Source: Paraburkholderia caledonica NBRC 102488
GTDB taxonomy: Bacteria; Pseudomonadota; Gammaproteobacteria; Burkholderiales; Burkholderiaceae
Direction: 5' to 3'
Assembly (NCBI RefSeq): GCF_000685095.1
Contig: NZ_BAYE01000008.1
Span: 124,001-188,000, forward strand
DNA: 64,000 nt
How positions within the stretch are numbered: the first letter of the stretch is position 1; each line of letters opens with the position of its first letter. The position numbers were made by a program, and so were the translations under genes. The notes beneath the pieces were generated by a model. That model saw only the letters and a program-made list of their open reading frames with translations, made no database searches and was not told where the DNA came from. This document shows, in pieces, positions 41,347 to 50,033 of this stretch.

Positions 41347-42585
41347 TCAATTCCGACGCAGCGGTCTTTGACATGCAGCGAGCACAGCGCCGGCCGCCAG
41401 CAACAGCGCGGAATAGATGAGGCCGCGAGCGAGACCTGCTCCGTCGGACACCCAGCCGATCACCATCGGCCCAACGATCTGTCCAAATGCAAAAACGATC
41501 GTGAAGGCGCTGATGCCTTTTGCCCAGTGGCTCGTCGGCAGGTTGTGGCGCACGAACGCCGTCGTCGATGCGACGGCAGACAGGAACGTCGCGCCGAACA
41601 GCGCGCCCGATATGAACGCGATCCACGGTTGCGTGAATATCGCAGGCAACAGCGTCGCGACCGCAAGCAACGCATTGAGCACGGCGAGCGCCTGACCGCC
41701 GCGCATGCGGTCGAGCAGCCCTGACCACAGGCGCGCGGAAAGCACCGTCGCGATGCCGAGCAAAAGATAGAAAGCCGTGACGACAGTGGCGCTCATGCCG
41801 GCGTTGCGCAACAACGCGACAATGAACGTCATGTAGCCGATATAGCCGACGCCGAACAGCGCATAGCCGCCGAGCGCACGAGCGAAACGCGGCCAGCGGG
41901 GGGCGTCGTCTGTATTGCCCGAGTGCGCCGGTGCCGTTGCCGCCACCGCGTGCACGCCCTCGATCTTGCGCGCCGCGCCGATGGCGGCAACGCTGAATGC
42001 CGCGCATGCGGCAGCCAACGCAAACCAGGCGAACTGCCAGCCATGCGCACGGTTGAGAATGGTCAACGGCACCAGTACGGACGAAGCGACAATACCCCAT
42101 CCCGTGCCCCCGTAATACAAGCCGAGAACGAGGCCCGCATCGCGCGGACTCGCCGACGCAAGCCGCGCGGCGAGCACGCCACCGCTAATGAAAACCGCTG
42201 CGCTGCTCGCGCCAGTGATCACGCGCAGCACGAGCAGCGAATCGGTATCGGCAAGCAGGCCGCTGGCCGCCATGAGGAACGCAGTGACTATGCAGCCGGC
42301 CACGAACAGTTTGTCTGCGTGCCAGCGACGCGCGAGTCGCGGAAACACCAGCGCGCCGAGCAGATAGCCAAGTGCATTTGCAGTGTTCATTGCCCCGGCT
42401 TCAGCGAAGGTCCAGCCGAGGTCGAGTTTCATCGACGGCAATAGCAGCGCGTAGGCGAAGCGCGCGAGGCCGAGCGCAATTGCGCTCCCCAACGACAGCG
42501 CGGCAGCCAGCATCAACATAGGAAGGCGCTGCGCCGCGTGGTCGGCTATGGGAAGTGCAGCAACGTCGGACGGATGTGTCGGCAT
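41347..42585 (-). CDS. YbfB/YjiJ-family MFS transporter
   Basis: A 412-residue protein with 12 predicted helices and the family start ALGLARFAYALLLPSM, then MNTANALGYLLGALVFPRLA and RVITGASSAAVFISGG. It belongs to the same family as 30245-31474 but is clearly diverged. It converges with the Lrp-type gene 30 bases away. Substrate unknown. Confidence 0.85.
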   Translation of the reverse strand: MPTHPSDVAALPIADHAAQRLPMLMLAAALSLGSAIALGLARFAYALLLPSMKLDLGWTFAEAGAMNTANALGYLLGALVFPRLARRWHADKLFVAGCIVTAFLMAASGLLADTDSLLVLRVITGASSAAVFISGGVLAARLASASPRDAGLVLGLYYGGTGWGIVASSVLVPLTILNRAHGWQFAWFALAAACAAFSVAAIGAARKIEGVHAVAATAPAHSGNTDDAPRWPRFARALGGYALFGVGYIGYMTFIVALLRNAGMSATVVTAFYLLLGIATVLSARLWSGLLDRMRGGQALAVLNALLAVATLLPAIFTQPWIAFISGALFGATFLSAVASTTAFVRHNLPTSHWAKGISAFTIVFAFGQIVGPMVIGWVSDGAGLARGLIYSALLLAAGAVLAACQRPLRRN

Positions 42586-42730
42586 GGGCTAATGTGGATG
42601 CAGAAGCATTGCTAAGCGGTTCTGGTGCTCGGCTTTGCCGCGCTTCGCCATCATATCGGGAGGCGGGGTGCGGGGCTGACAGTTAGTTGCATTGTGATGC
42701 GCGGCAACGCACGTGCTGACAGTCCGCGTG

Positions 42731-43444
42731 TTACTGCGCGAGCGGCCGCATCGACATCGACATCGACCACGCGACGCACCCCGCGTAGCCATACGGCGCC
42801 CCTATCCATTGCGCGGCGATCTCACGCATGTCGTGCGCAATGGCATTGCGCAACATCACGCGATTGCCTTCGCGCGGCAGTACGGCGAGATGCTGCAAGC
42901 CTCGCGTGATGCCGCCGCCCGTTGTTTTGACGAGCGCTTCCTTCGCCGTCCATGCGTCGTAGAACGCGGTCATCTGTTCGGAAGGATCGAGGCGCTCGAT
43001 CCACGCCGTTTCGTTTGGGTCGAGCGTCAGCGTCATGATGGAACGCCAGTCGAATCTGTCGCTGTGCTGTTCGATATCGACACCGACGCGCCGAACATTC
43101 GACATCGCGATCAAAGCGAAGCCCCCCGCATGGGACACGTTGAAATCCGGCGCTGTCGAATCCGCGAGCCGTGGCCGCCGGTTTGCGTCCAGTGCGAAGC
43201 GCACAGCGTGAGCTTCGACACCCATGCGTTGTGCGAGCAACTCGCGCAACGCCGCGCGCGTTGAGGCGAAGCGCAGCGCGTCGTCACGCTGGCGGAAGTT
43301 GCGCGCTCTTTCGCGCTCGTCGTGACTGAGGCACGCGAACGCCGCGGCATCGAGCGACATGTCGAAATGGAGATCGATCCGCCACAACGAAACGTCGGGC
43401 GGGCCTTGATGCTGAAGCAGAAGCGGTTCGATGGTGTCAGACAT
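42731..43444 (-). CDS. 4'-phosphopantetheinyl transferase (Sfp/AcpT type)
   Basis: Protein of 237 residues from MSDTIEPLLL; the frame is open to a GTG at 43516 that overlaps the MFS stop, and no good Shine-Dalgarno site decides between them. Signature motifs: FNVSHAGGFALIAM, VGVDIEQHSDRFDW with Mg-binding Asp and Glu, and FYDAWTAKEALVKTTGGGI (WTxKEAxxK). It transfers the phosphopantetheine arm from CoA to carrier proteins. No polyketide or peptide synthase is in the window, so its carrier protein is elsewhere. Confidence 0.85.
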   Translation of the reverse strand: MSDTIEPLLLQHQGPPDVSLWRIDLHFDMSLDAAAFACLSHDERERARNFRQRDDALRFASTRAALRELLAQRMGVEAHAVRFALDANRRPRLADSTAPDFNVSHAGGFALIAMSNVRRVGVDIEQHSDRFDWRSIMTLTLDPNETAWIERLDPSEQMTAFYDAWTAKEALVKTTGGGITRGLQHLAVLPREGNRVMLRNAIAHDMREIAAQWIGAPYGYAGCVAWSMSMSMRPLAQ

Positions 43445-43512
43445 CGGCAGAACTGGGCGCAGTGGAATTACCGCGACTCTACATGATGGCTCCCGTTCCG
43501 AGCGGCGGGATC

Positions 43513-44835
43513 TCACGCGCTCTTTGATTCCTTCGGCACGCCGATTAATAGCGCGACACCGCTCGCAAACAGCAATGCCGTCAATATATAAAGCGCGCTA
43601 TCCATGCTGCCGGTATGCATCTTGATCTGCCCGATCGCCCACGGGCTGACAATGCCGCTCGTGATACCGATGCTGCTAATCAACGCTATGCCACCCGCCG
43701 CCGCGGCGCCTGATAGATAACTCGACGGCACGGTCCAGAAGATCGGCAGCGCGGAAAAGATCAGCAGCGTAGCGAGCGACAGAATCGCGAGCATCGCCGG
43801 AAAACTGCTTAAATGCAGCGTCAACAGAGACAGCGCGATGCCCCCGCCAATCGTGCATACCGCGAAATGCCGGCGACGCTCTGCGCGCCGGTCGGAATGA
43901 CGTGCGATCAGCACCAGACCAACCGCGCCGATTGCATTCGGAATGACGCTGTAAAGACTGATTGCGAGAACATCGCGAATGCCGAAGTCGCGAATCATCA
44001 GCGGCATCCAGAAACTGAGCGTCAACGACGCGCACGTCAGCGAAAAATAGATGAACGCGAACAGGTAGACGCGCGGATTGCGCAAAGCCTGCACGAACGA
44101 GTGTGATGAATGCGACGATGCCGTGCGGTCCTCGTCGCGTTCGGCGATCAGTTGCGCTTTCTCGGCCGCCGTAAGCCATTTTGCGTGCTGCGGGCCGTCG
44201 ACGAGATAAAACGCGGCGACGAGCCCCAGCACGACGGCCGGTGCGCCTTCAATCACGAACATCCACTGCCAGCCGTATAGACCCAACACGCCGCCCATAT
44301 CGCGCATGATCCAGCCGGACACCAGGCCACCGAGCACGCCGGCAACCGCAACGCCCGCGAAGAAAACCGACAGCACGGCCGCGCGCCGGCGCGCCGGATA
44401 CCAATAGGTCAAATACAGTACGATGCCCGGGAAAAAGCCCGCTTCGAAGACGCCGAGCATGAAGCGCAGCAGATAGAAGTGCGCGGGCGTCGACACCATC
44501 ATCATGCCGACCGACGCCACGCCCCACAGCAGCATGATCCGCGTGAACGTGCGGCGTGCGCCGAATCGCGAAAGCAGGAGATTGCTGGGCACTTCGAACA
44601 GCACATAGCCGATATAGAACACGGCGGCGCCGAGACCGTACATGGCGTCGCTGAAACCAAGGTCGTGCTTCATCTGCAATTGCGCGAAGCCAATGTTGAT
44701 TCGATCCAGGAACGATACGACATAGCAGAGAAACAGAAACGGAACGATACGCAGCGATACTTTGCGATACAGCAGATCATCGTGCGCGGCAGTGCTTGAA
44801 CTCGGCTCGAGCGCGCGGGCAAGGGATTGACTCAT
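43513..44835 (-). CDS. MFS transporter, anion:cation symporter family
   Basis: A 440-residue protein typical of the ACS family (GudP/PhT-like): RIVPFLFLCYVVSFLDRINIGFAQ in the first helix, YVLFEVPSNLLLSRFGARR, GVFEAGFFPGIVLYLTYWYP and a central loop. GGAGA precedes the ATG. Such carriers import organic anions, often aromatic acids. It is 181 bases downstream of the DUF2783/monooxygenase operon on the same strand, so it could supply that pathway. Confidence 0.88.
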   Translation of the reverse strand: MSQSLARALEPSSSTAAHDDLLYRKVSLRIVPFLFLCYVVSFLDRINIGFAQLQMKHDLGFSDAMYGLGAAVFYIGYVLFEVPSNLLLSRFGARRTFTRIMLLWGVASVGMMMVSTPAHFYLLRFMLGVFEAGFFPGIVLYLTYWYPARRRAAVLSVFFAGVAVAGVLGGLVSGWIMRDMGGVLGLYGWQWMFVIEGAPAVVLGLVAAFYLVDGPQHAKWLTAAEKAQLIAERDEDRTASSHSSHSFVQALRNPRVYLFAFIYFSLTCASLTLSFWMPLMIRDFGIRDVLAISLYSVIPNAIGAVGLVLIARHSDRRAERRRHFAVCTIGGGIALSLLTLHLSSFPAMLAILSLATLLIFSALPIFWTVPSSYLSGAAAAGGIALISSIGITSGIVSPWAIGQIKMHTGSMDSALYILTALLFASGVALLIGVPKESKSA

Positions 44836-44862
44836 CGGTTATCTCCAAACATGAGGCGTGAA

Positions 44863-44885
44863 GGGTCCTACGGACCCGCGGGTCC
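44863..44885. repeat. Overlapping inverted repeats
   Basis: GGGTCC-TAC-GGACCC-GC-GGGTCC: the middle arm can pair with either side, and GGACCCGCGGGTCC is a perfect 14-base palindrome. It lies between the MFS start and the end of the DUF2783 gene. It could be an operator or a transcript-end hairpin; there is no T-run. Confidence 0.4.
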
Positions 44886-45016
44886 GGTGTCTTGATGCAC
44901 CGCGTTGTTGTCTGCTGAGGTGGCGGCGTGCGAATGCGCGGAACCGCCCTACTGTCGCGATGAAGTGCGCGCGGCCCAGCGAGCCGGGCGCGCGTTCACG
45001 CTACATGCAGCGTGGA

Positions 45017-45253
45017 TCACGCTGCCAATGGATGGATCTCGCCGCCTTGTGTCGCTGGATCAGCCACGCCTTCGCGTGCGAGACGGATCGCTTCGAGCAG
45101 CGTCGCGTGATCGCCGATATGGTTGGCGAGCAACAGAATGAGTTGCGCATTGGCGGACTGACTACGCGCGTCGTCGAAGTCGCGATGCATGTCGATCAAC
45201 GCCTCGTAGAAATCGTCCGGACGCGCGAGATTCGGTTGCGTGTTCAGTGCCAT
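45017..45253 (-). CDS. DUF2783 family small protein
   Basis: A 78-residue protein: DDFYEALIDMHRDFDDARSQ, then LLLANHIGDHATLLEAIRLA, matching the DUF2783 pattern. Such genes sit next to FAD-dependent aromatic hydroxylases, as here, where it follows the monooxygenase by 43 bases. GGAGA precedes the ATG. Function unknown; a small partner of the flavoprotein is possible. Confidence 0.8.
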   Translation of the reverse strand: MALNTQPNLARPDDFYEALIDMHRDFDDARSQSANAQLILLLANHIGDHATLLEAIRLAREGVADPATQGGEIHPLAA

Positions 45254-45296
45254 GTCGTGTCTCCAGAATCTATTTATCGCTACGCTTGCGGTGATT

Positions 45297-47015
45297 TCAG
45301 GCTGTACCTTCCACGCACAACGCGCGTTTCAACGCATTCTCCACCGCGCTCGCGTCGAGTCGCCGCCAGCGTGCGCATACATGCTGGTCCGGCCGGATCA
45401 GATAGAACGTGCCGGGTCGTGCGTCGTAGCGCGCGCTCGCCACGCCTTCCGCGTCGCGCACAATCTTCGCGTCCGCTATCGCGGGCGCCGGCGCTTCGCC
45501 ATGCGCGACCACAACGAGTTTCATAGGAATAGCGCCTGTGCGAAGGCCATTCAACGCGGCTTCGGTTTGCGCGTCGATGCCGTGTTCGCCACAGAACAGC
45601 ACGCCAGTGAATTGCTGGCCAAGATGAGCGAGCAGCCACGCCGGTTCCCGCGCCGCCTGCACTGGCGCATCCACACAGGCAGCACCCGGCACCATCGCCC
45701 CCTCGAAGCTGTCGCTATCCGGCGTATTTAGCGCCGAGCCGCTCAGCACCGCGGGCACGGACAGGCGGCCACTGTTCGCCAGTTGCCGCGCAAACGGATG
45801 GTGGCGCGCGAGCTTCAGCACAGCGTCGCGGAACACGCGGCTCACGGGACTCTTCGGTGTGATGAAATCGGTGGAACGTGTCGAGTTGCGGATGTTTTCG
45901 TCGGCGGCAAATTCGCGTTCGCTTGCATACGTGTCGAGCAACGCGTCCGATGCCTTGCCTTCGAGCACCATCGCCAGCTTCCATGCGAGGTTCTCTGCGT
46001 CCTGCACGCCGCTATTGGCACCGCGTGCGCCAAACGGCGACACGCCATGTGCCGAATCGCCCGCGAACAGCACGTTGCCGTGCCGGAAGCGCTCCATGCG
46101 CAAACACGAAAACGTATAGACGCTGACCCATTCCAGTTCAAACATTGCATCGGGTCCGAGCAACGCGCGCACACGCGGAATGACGCGCTCCGGCGTTTTC
46201 TCCAGCACCGGATCGGCGTCCCATCCAAGCTGGAAATCGATTCGCCACACGTTGTCTGGCTGACGATGCAGCAACACCGATTGATTCGGATGAAACGGCG
46301 GATCGAACCAGAACCAGCGCTCGGTCGGAAAGTCCGCTTCCATTTTCACGTCGGCGATCAGGAACCGGTCCTTGAACGTGACGCCTTTGCTGTCGAGTCC
46401 CATCAAATTGCGAATCGGACTACGCGAGCCATCGGCGGCGACCACATAGCGGCCGCGCAAAGCGTACTGACCGTTGGGCGTGTCGACGGTCAACGTCACG
46501 GCTGCGTCGCACGTTCCCGGCGTTCCGCTTTGCTGCACACCGACCACTTTGCTTTTCCAGCGAATCTCGATGTTCGGCATTTGCTGCGCGCGTTCGAGCA
46601 GGAAGCCTTCGACGTAATACTGCTGCAAGTTGATGAACGCGGGCCGATGGTGGCCCGCTTCCGGCTGCAGATTGAACGAATAGACGAGTTCGTCTTTGAG
46701 GAACACTTTGCCGACATTCCAGCTGATGCCCTTGTCCACCATCCGCTGACCGCATCCGAGGCGATCGAAAATATCGAGCGAGCGCTTCGAGAAGCAGATC
46801 GCGCGCGAGCCCGTGGACAACGAACAGTCGTCGTCTACAAGTATGACCGGCACGCCCTGCTGCGCGAGGTCGATCGCCGTGGCGAGGCCCACCGGGCCCG
46901 CGCCAACCACGATTACCGGGTAGGCCGGCTGCTCCGCTCCGCTGTGCATGCCTTGCGCGCCCTGTTCACGGCACGGCCGGTATTCGAACGACAGCCTCTG
47001 GTAGTCGATGCTCAT
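45297..47015 (-). CDS. FAD-dependent aromatic hydroxylase (PHBH/MhpA-like)
   Basis: A 572-residue flavoprotein monooxygenase. The dinucleotide motif VVGAGPVGLATA lies near residues 36-47, the DG motif is in VAADGSRSPIR, and the GD motif AGDSAHGVSPFGARG binds the FAD ribose. The C-terminal thioredoxin-like domain is typical of the MhpA/phenol-hydroxylase type. It hydroxylates an aromatic substrate with NAD(P)H and O2. It is between the MBL-fold gene (78 bases) and DUF2783, forming a three-gene catabolic operon under the facing IclR genes. Confidence 0.9.
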   Translation of the reverse strand: MSIDYQRLSFEYRPCREQGAQGMHSGAEQPAYPVIVVGAGPVGLATAIDLAQQGVPVILVDDDCSLSTGSRAICFSKRSLDIFDRLGCGQRMVDKGISWNVGKVFLKDELVYSFNLQPEAGHHRPAFINLQQYYVEGFLLERAQQMPNIEIRWKSKVVGVQQSGTPGTCDAAVTLTVDTPNGQYALRGRYVVAADGSRSPIRNLMGLDSKGVTFKDRFLIADVKMEADFPTERWFWFDPPFHPNQSVLLHRQPDNVWRIDFQLGWDADPVLEKTPERVIPRVRALLGPDAMFELEWVSVYTFSCLRMERFRHGNVLFAGDSAHGVSPFGARGANSGVQDAENLAWKLAMVLEGKASDALLDTYASEREFAADENIRNSTRSTDFITPKSPVSRVFRDAVLKLARHHPFARQLANSGRLSVPAVLSGSALNTPDSDSFEGAMVPGAACVDAPVQAAREPAWLLAHLGQQFTGVLFCGEHGIDAQTEAALNGLRTGAIPMKLVVVAHGEAPAPAIADAKIVRDAEGVASARYDARPGTFYLIRPDQHVCARWRRLDASAVENALKRALCVEGTA

Positions 47016-47093
47016 CTTGTGTCTCCGTCCTTCTCCGCTTTGCTTTGCTCTGCTGTGCTTCCCTGCTTTTATGCGCTTCTATTCGTATGCAGA

Positions 47094-48053
47094 TCAGGCT
47101 TGCAGTGCGTCCCACATTTCCTTGTCGCGCTGCGCAGTCCAGATGCGCGGATGTGTGATGCCGCTCGCTTCATCGAAAGCACGCGAGACGTCGAACGGCA
47201 AGCAATGTTCGTAGATGAACACGTGCCCGAACTTCGGGTCCATCGCTTTACGCGTGTGCGCCATCGCGGCCTTCAGATCGAGCTTCTGTGCGACGGCTTC
47301 GCGACCTTGCTGCAACAGCGTGGTGACGAAATCCTTCGTGTAATCGAGGCCCTTGTTGACATCTTCCGGCGTGGTCAGCGCTGGGCCGCGGCCCGGCACG
47401 AGCTTCTCCGCATTGAGCGCACGCAGTGCTTCGAGTGTGGCCGGCCATTGTTCGAGCTGGGCGTCGCCGCAATAGCATGCCGCGTCGTATTCGACGAGAT
47501 CGCCGGAAAACAGCACCTTCTGCGACGGCAGCCACACGACCGTGTCGCCCTTCGTGTGACCCGCGCCAAGATGCGCGATGCGCACTTCGAGCTTGCCGAG
47601 GAACAGCGTCATTTCCTTTTCGAACACGAGCGTCGGCCAGGTCAGGCCGGGCACGGTTTCGACGCCGGCAAAGAGACGCGGGAAGCGCTCGATCTCCGAC
47701 TTCATGTCCGCTTCGCCACGCTCGACGATCATCTCGTACGTGCCGCGACTCGCAATCACTTCCTGCGCGCCTTCTTCGAAATACGCCGACGCGCCGAGCA
47801 CGCGCACCGCGTGATAATGCGAGAGCACGACGTATTTAATGGGTTTGTCGGTCACGCTGCGAATCTTCGCAATGAGGTCTTGCGCCATGGCCGGCGTGGC
47901 GGTGGTGTCGACGATCAGCACGCCGTCGTCGCCGATGATCACGCCGGAGTTCGGATCGCCTTCAGCCGTGTACGCGTAGGCGTTCTCGGACAACTGCGTC
48001 CACGTGACCTTTTTGACTTCCAGATCGGCCTGAGATGCGAATGCCTTTGCCAT
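47094..48053 (-). CDS. MBL-fold hydrolase with altered metal motif
   Basis: The start is the ATG at 48053 with GGGAGA upstream; 319 residues. Metallo-beta-lactamase fold: GVLIVDTTATPAMAQDLI, then LSHYHAVRVLGA where the usual HxHxDH metal motif would be, HLGAGHTKGDTVVWLP and LFSGDLVEY. The first two His are kept, but Asp and the third His are replaced by Val and Arg, so a mononuclear or unusual site is expected. It heads the operon with the flavin hydroxylase. Hydrolysis of a ring-derived ester or lactone is possible. Confidence 0.85.
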   Translation of the reverse strand: MAKAFASQADLEVKKVTWTQLSENAYAYTAEGDPNSGVIIGDDGVLIVDTTATPAMAQDLIAKIRSVTDKPIKYVVLSHYHAVRVLGASAYFEEGAQEVIASRGTYEMIVERGEADMKSEIERFPRLFAGVETVPGLTWPTLVFEKEMTLFLGKLEVRIAHLGAGHTKGDTVVWLPSQKVLFSGDLVEYDAACYCGDAQLEQWPATLEALRALNAEKLVPGRGPALTTPEDVNKGLDYTKDFVTTLLQQGREAVAQKLDLKAAMAHTRKAMDPKFGHVFIYEHCLPFDVSRAFDEASGITHPRIWTAQRDKEMWDALQA

Positions 48054-48204
48054 GCTTGTCTCCCTCAAAAGTTGGACGTGAGGCGAGACGGCCGGCGGCG
48101 CGCCTTGGCGCGGGCTGACGGTATTGGAGGTTGTCTCGCCCCGTTTTTGACTCTGTGACTGCGCCGGTGTATCGGGGTGAATGCATCTTATGGCCGCGTC
48201 AGTT

Positions 48205-48242
48205 TATTTGTCAATAGCGAAATCTATCGCTATACGCAAATA
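48205..48242. promoter_or_regulatory. Nested 38-base palindrome, candidate IclR operator
   Basis: TATTTG-TCA-ATAGCG-AAATCTAT-CGCTAT-ACG-CAAATA: both pairs of 6-base arms are perfect and the 3-base spacers are equal, so the whole is symmetric about 48223. It lies between the divergent MBL-fold gene (48053) and the first IclR gene. IclR tetramers bind long palindromes of this type. Confidence 0.65.
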
Positions 48243-48329
48243 TCGAAACGTCTGACATGACGGTGTGAACAGTGGGGTTTGCAGCGCGGGCTTCGGTTAA
48301 CATGGACGCTTTTTCGGACGAACACGGGC

Positions 48330-49187
48330 GTGGGCAAAGCAGCGAAACCATCCGCGAGCGAAGGCTCGGGCGGCAGCCAGACGACGGACAGCGGCAAGAC
48401 GCAGCGCGGCATTCAGAGCGTCGAAGTCAGCGGCCGGGTGCTGCTCGCGCTGGCGCGGGCGCGCGCGCCGTTGGCATTGTCGGACCTCTCCGCCGCCGCC
48501 GAACTGGCGCCAGGGCAGGCGCACGCGTATCTGGTCAGCTTGAGCCGCCTTGGCCTCATCAAGCGGGATGAACTCACCGGCCGCTACGAACCCGGTCCGT
48601 TGTCGTTGCGCCTGGGGCTCTTGCATCTGGAGAATCAACCGGCATTTCGCGCCGCCGTGCCGCGCGTGGCCGCGCTGGCCGAAGCAATCGGATTTAGCGT
48701 CGCGGTCTGTATTGCGGGGCCGCAGGGGCCGACCATAGTCCGCTACGAACATGCGGGGTTTCCATTGCATGTGAATCTGCATGTGGGCACGGTGATGTCG
48801 CTGCCGGCCACGTCGACGGGACGCGTGTTTTGCGCCTATCTGCCGCGCGAGACGCTCGACACGATGTGGGCGAATCAGTCCGGCGCTGCGCCGGGCATGT
48901 CCACCAAACCGGGCGAAGACGCCGCTTTTCAGGCGGCGGTGGACAAGGTTCGCGCGCGCGGGCTGGAGTGCAGCGTCGACGCGCCGAGTCCGGGCATCAG
49001 CAGCCTGAGCGCGCCAGTGTTCGATCCGGACGGTCGTTTGGCCTTGGCGTTGACGGTGATCGGCTCGACCGGCGCAATCGACGCAACCGCCGATGGTCCT
49101 ATCGCACGCGCGTTGCTCGCAACGGCTCGCGACATCGGCGGTGAGCTAGCCGCCGGATCTTCCCTACTTGCATCGACCGCACCGTGA
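48330..49187 (+). CDS. IclR family regulator 1
   Basis: The start is uncertain: GTG at 48330 is preferred, and the frame is open to a TTG at 48279; about 285 residues. The winged helix (RGIQSVEVSGRVLLALARAR, then LSDLSAAAELAPGQAHAYLVSL) is followed by the IclR effector domain (VAVCIAGPQGPTIVRYEH, GTVMSLPATSTGRVFCAYL, VDAPSPGISSLSAPVFD). It faces the MBL/hydroxylase operon across a 38-base palindrome and overlaps the second IclR gene by 4 bases. Confidence 0.85.
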   Translation: MGKAAKPSASEGSGGSQTTDSGKTQRGIQSVEVSGRVLLALARARAPLALSDLSAAAELAPGQAHAYLVSLSRLGLIKRDELTGRYEPGPLSLRLGLLHLENQPAFRAAVPRVAALAEAIGFSVAVCIAGPQGPTIVRYEHAGFPLHVNLHVGTVMSLPATSTGRVFCAYLPRETLDTMWANQSGAAPGMSTKPGEDAAFQAAVDKVRARGLECSVDAPSPGISSLSAPVFDPDGRLALALTVIGSTGAIDATADGPIARALLATARDIGGELAAGSSLLASTAP

Positions 49188-50029
49188 CCGCGCCTACCGA
49201 TACCTCTTCTCCGCCGCCCGGCTCCGCCGATGCGAAGCCGCAGCGCGGCATCCAGTCGCTCGACAGCACCGGCGAGCTGCTGGCGGCGCTCGTCGCCGCC
49301 GCGCGGCCGTTGACATTGCGCGATCTCGCCGCCGCAGCCGCGATGCCGCCGGCGAAAGCGTTCCCGCATCTGGTGAGTCTGCTGAAAATCGGCTTGCTGA
49401 GCCGCGATGCGTCCGGTTGTTTCGCCGCCGGGCCGCTTGCGCTGGAACTCGGTTTGATCGGCCTGCAGCGACTTTCGCCCACGCGCGAGGCGGAGCCCGA
49501 AGTCGTCGAACTCGCGGCGTCGACGGCCATGAGCGTCGCGATGGCGGTGCTCGGTCCGCTTGGACCGACAGTCGTGCGGCTGGAAGAATCCGCGCGGCCG
49601 TTGCATGTGAGCCTGCGGGTGGGCACGGTGATGTCGCTGGTGAATACGGCGATCGGCCGCGTGTTCGCCGCCTATGTGGCTGACGATGTCCGTGCTGGTC
49701 TGCTCGCGCATGATCATTTGCGGCTGGCGGGCTCGAACGCTGTCGATGCGCTAGCGGACAAGCACGGAGCAAAGCTGAAGGAAGCGTACCGGGAGCGTCT
49801 CGCGCAGATTCGCGCGGGCGGCATGGACAGTGCGCTGAGCCGACCGGTGCCCGGCATCGACACATTGGCCGCGCCTGTGTTCGACCACACCGGCAGCATC
49901 TGCCTCGTGCTCGCGTTGATGGGACCCAGCGGCAGTTTCGACAGCGACGCGACGGGTGAACCCGCGCAGACGCTGTGTGCGGCGACGTTGAGGTTGTCGC
50001 GGAGATTTGGGTGGATGGGAGCGACGTGA
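49184..50029 (+). CDS. IclR family regulator 2 (tandem paralogue)
   Basis: A 281-residue protein that starts with GTG overlapping the stop of regulator 1. Same architecture and clear similarity: RGIQSLDSTGELLAALVAAA, LHVSLRVGTVMSLVNTAIGR, RPVPGIDTLAAPVFDHTGSI. The pair looks like a tandem duplication and may form a heteromeric regulator of the facing operon (inference). It converges with the RpiR gene 4 bases away. Confidence 0.88.
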   Translation: MTAPTDTSSPPPGSADAKPQRGIQSLDSTGELLAALVAAARPLTLRDLAAAAAMPPAKAFPHLVSLLKIGLLSRDASGCFAAGPLALELGLIGLQRLSPTREAEPEVVELAASTAMSVAMAVLGPLGPTVVRLEESARPLHVSLRVGTVMSLVNTAIGRVFAAYVADDVRAGLLAHDHLRLAGSNAVDALADKHGAKLKEAYRERLAQIRAGGMDSALSRPVPGIDTLAAPVFDHTGSICLVLALMGPSGSFDSDATGEPAQTLCAATLRLSRRFGWMGAT

Positions 50030-50033
50030 GCGC

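Noticed and set aside
45783..48158. A 791-codon open frame antisense to the flavin hydroxylase and MBL-fold genes
   Set aside because: It mirrors two well-supported genes in a high-GC sequence where antisense frames stay open by codon bias. The translation is rich in Arg/His, shows no domain, and has no ribosome-binding site.
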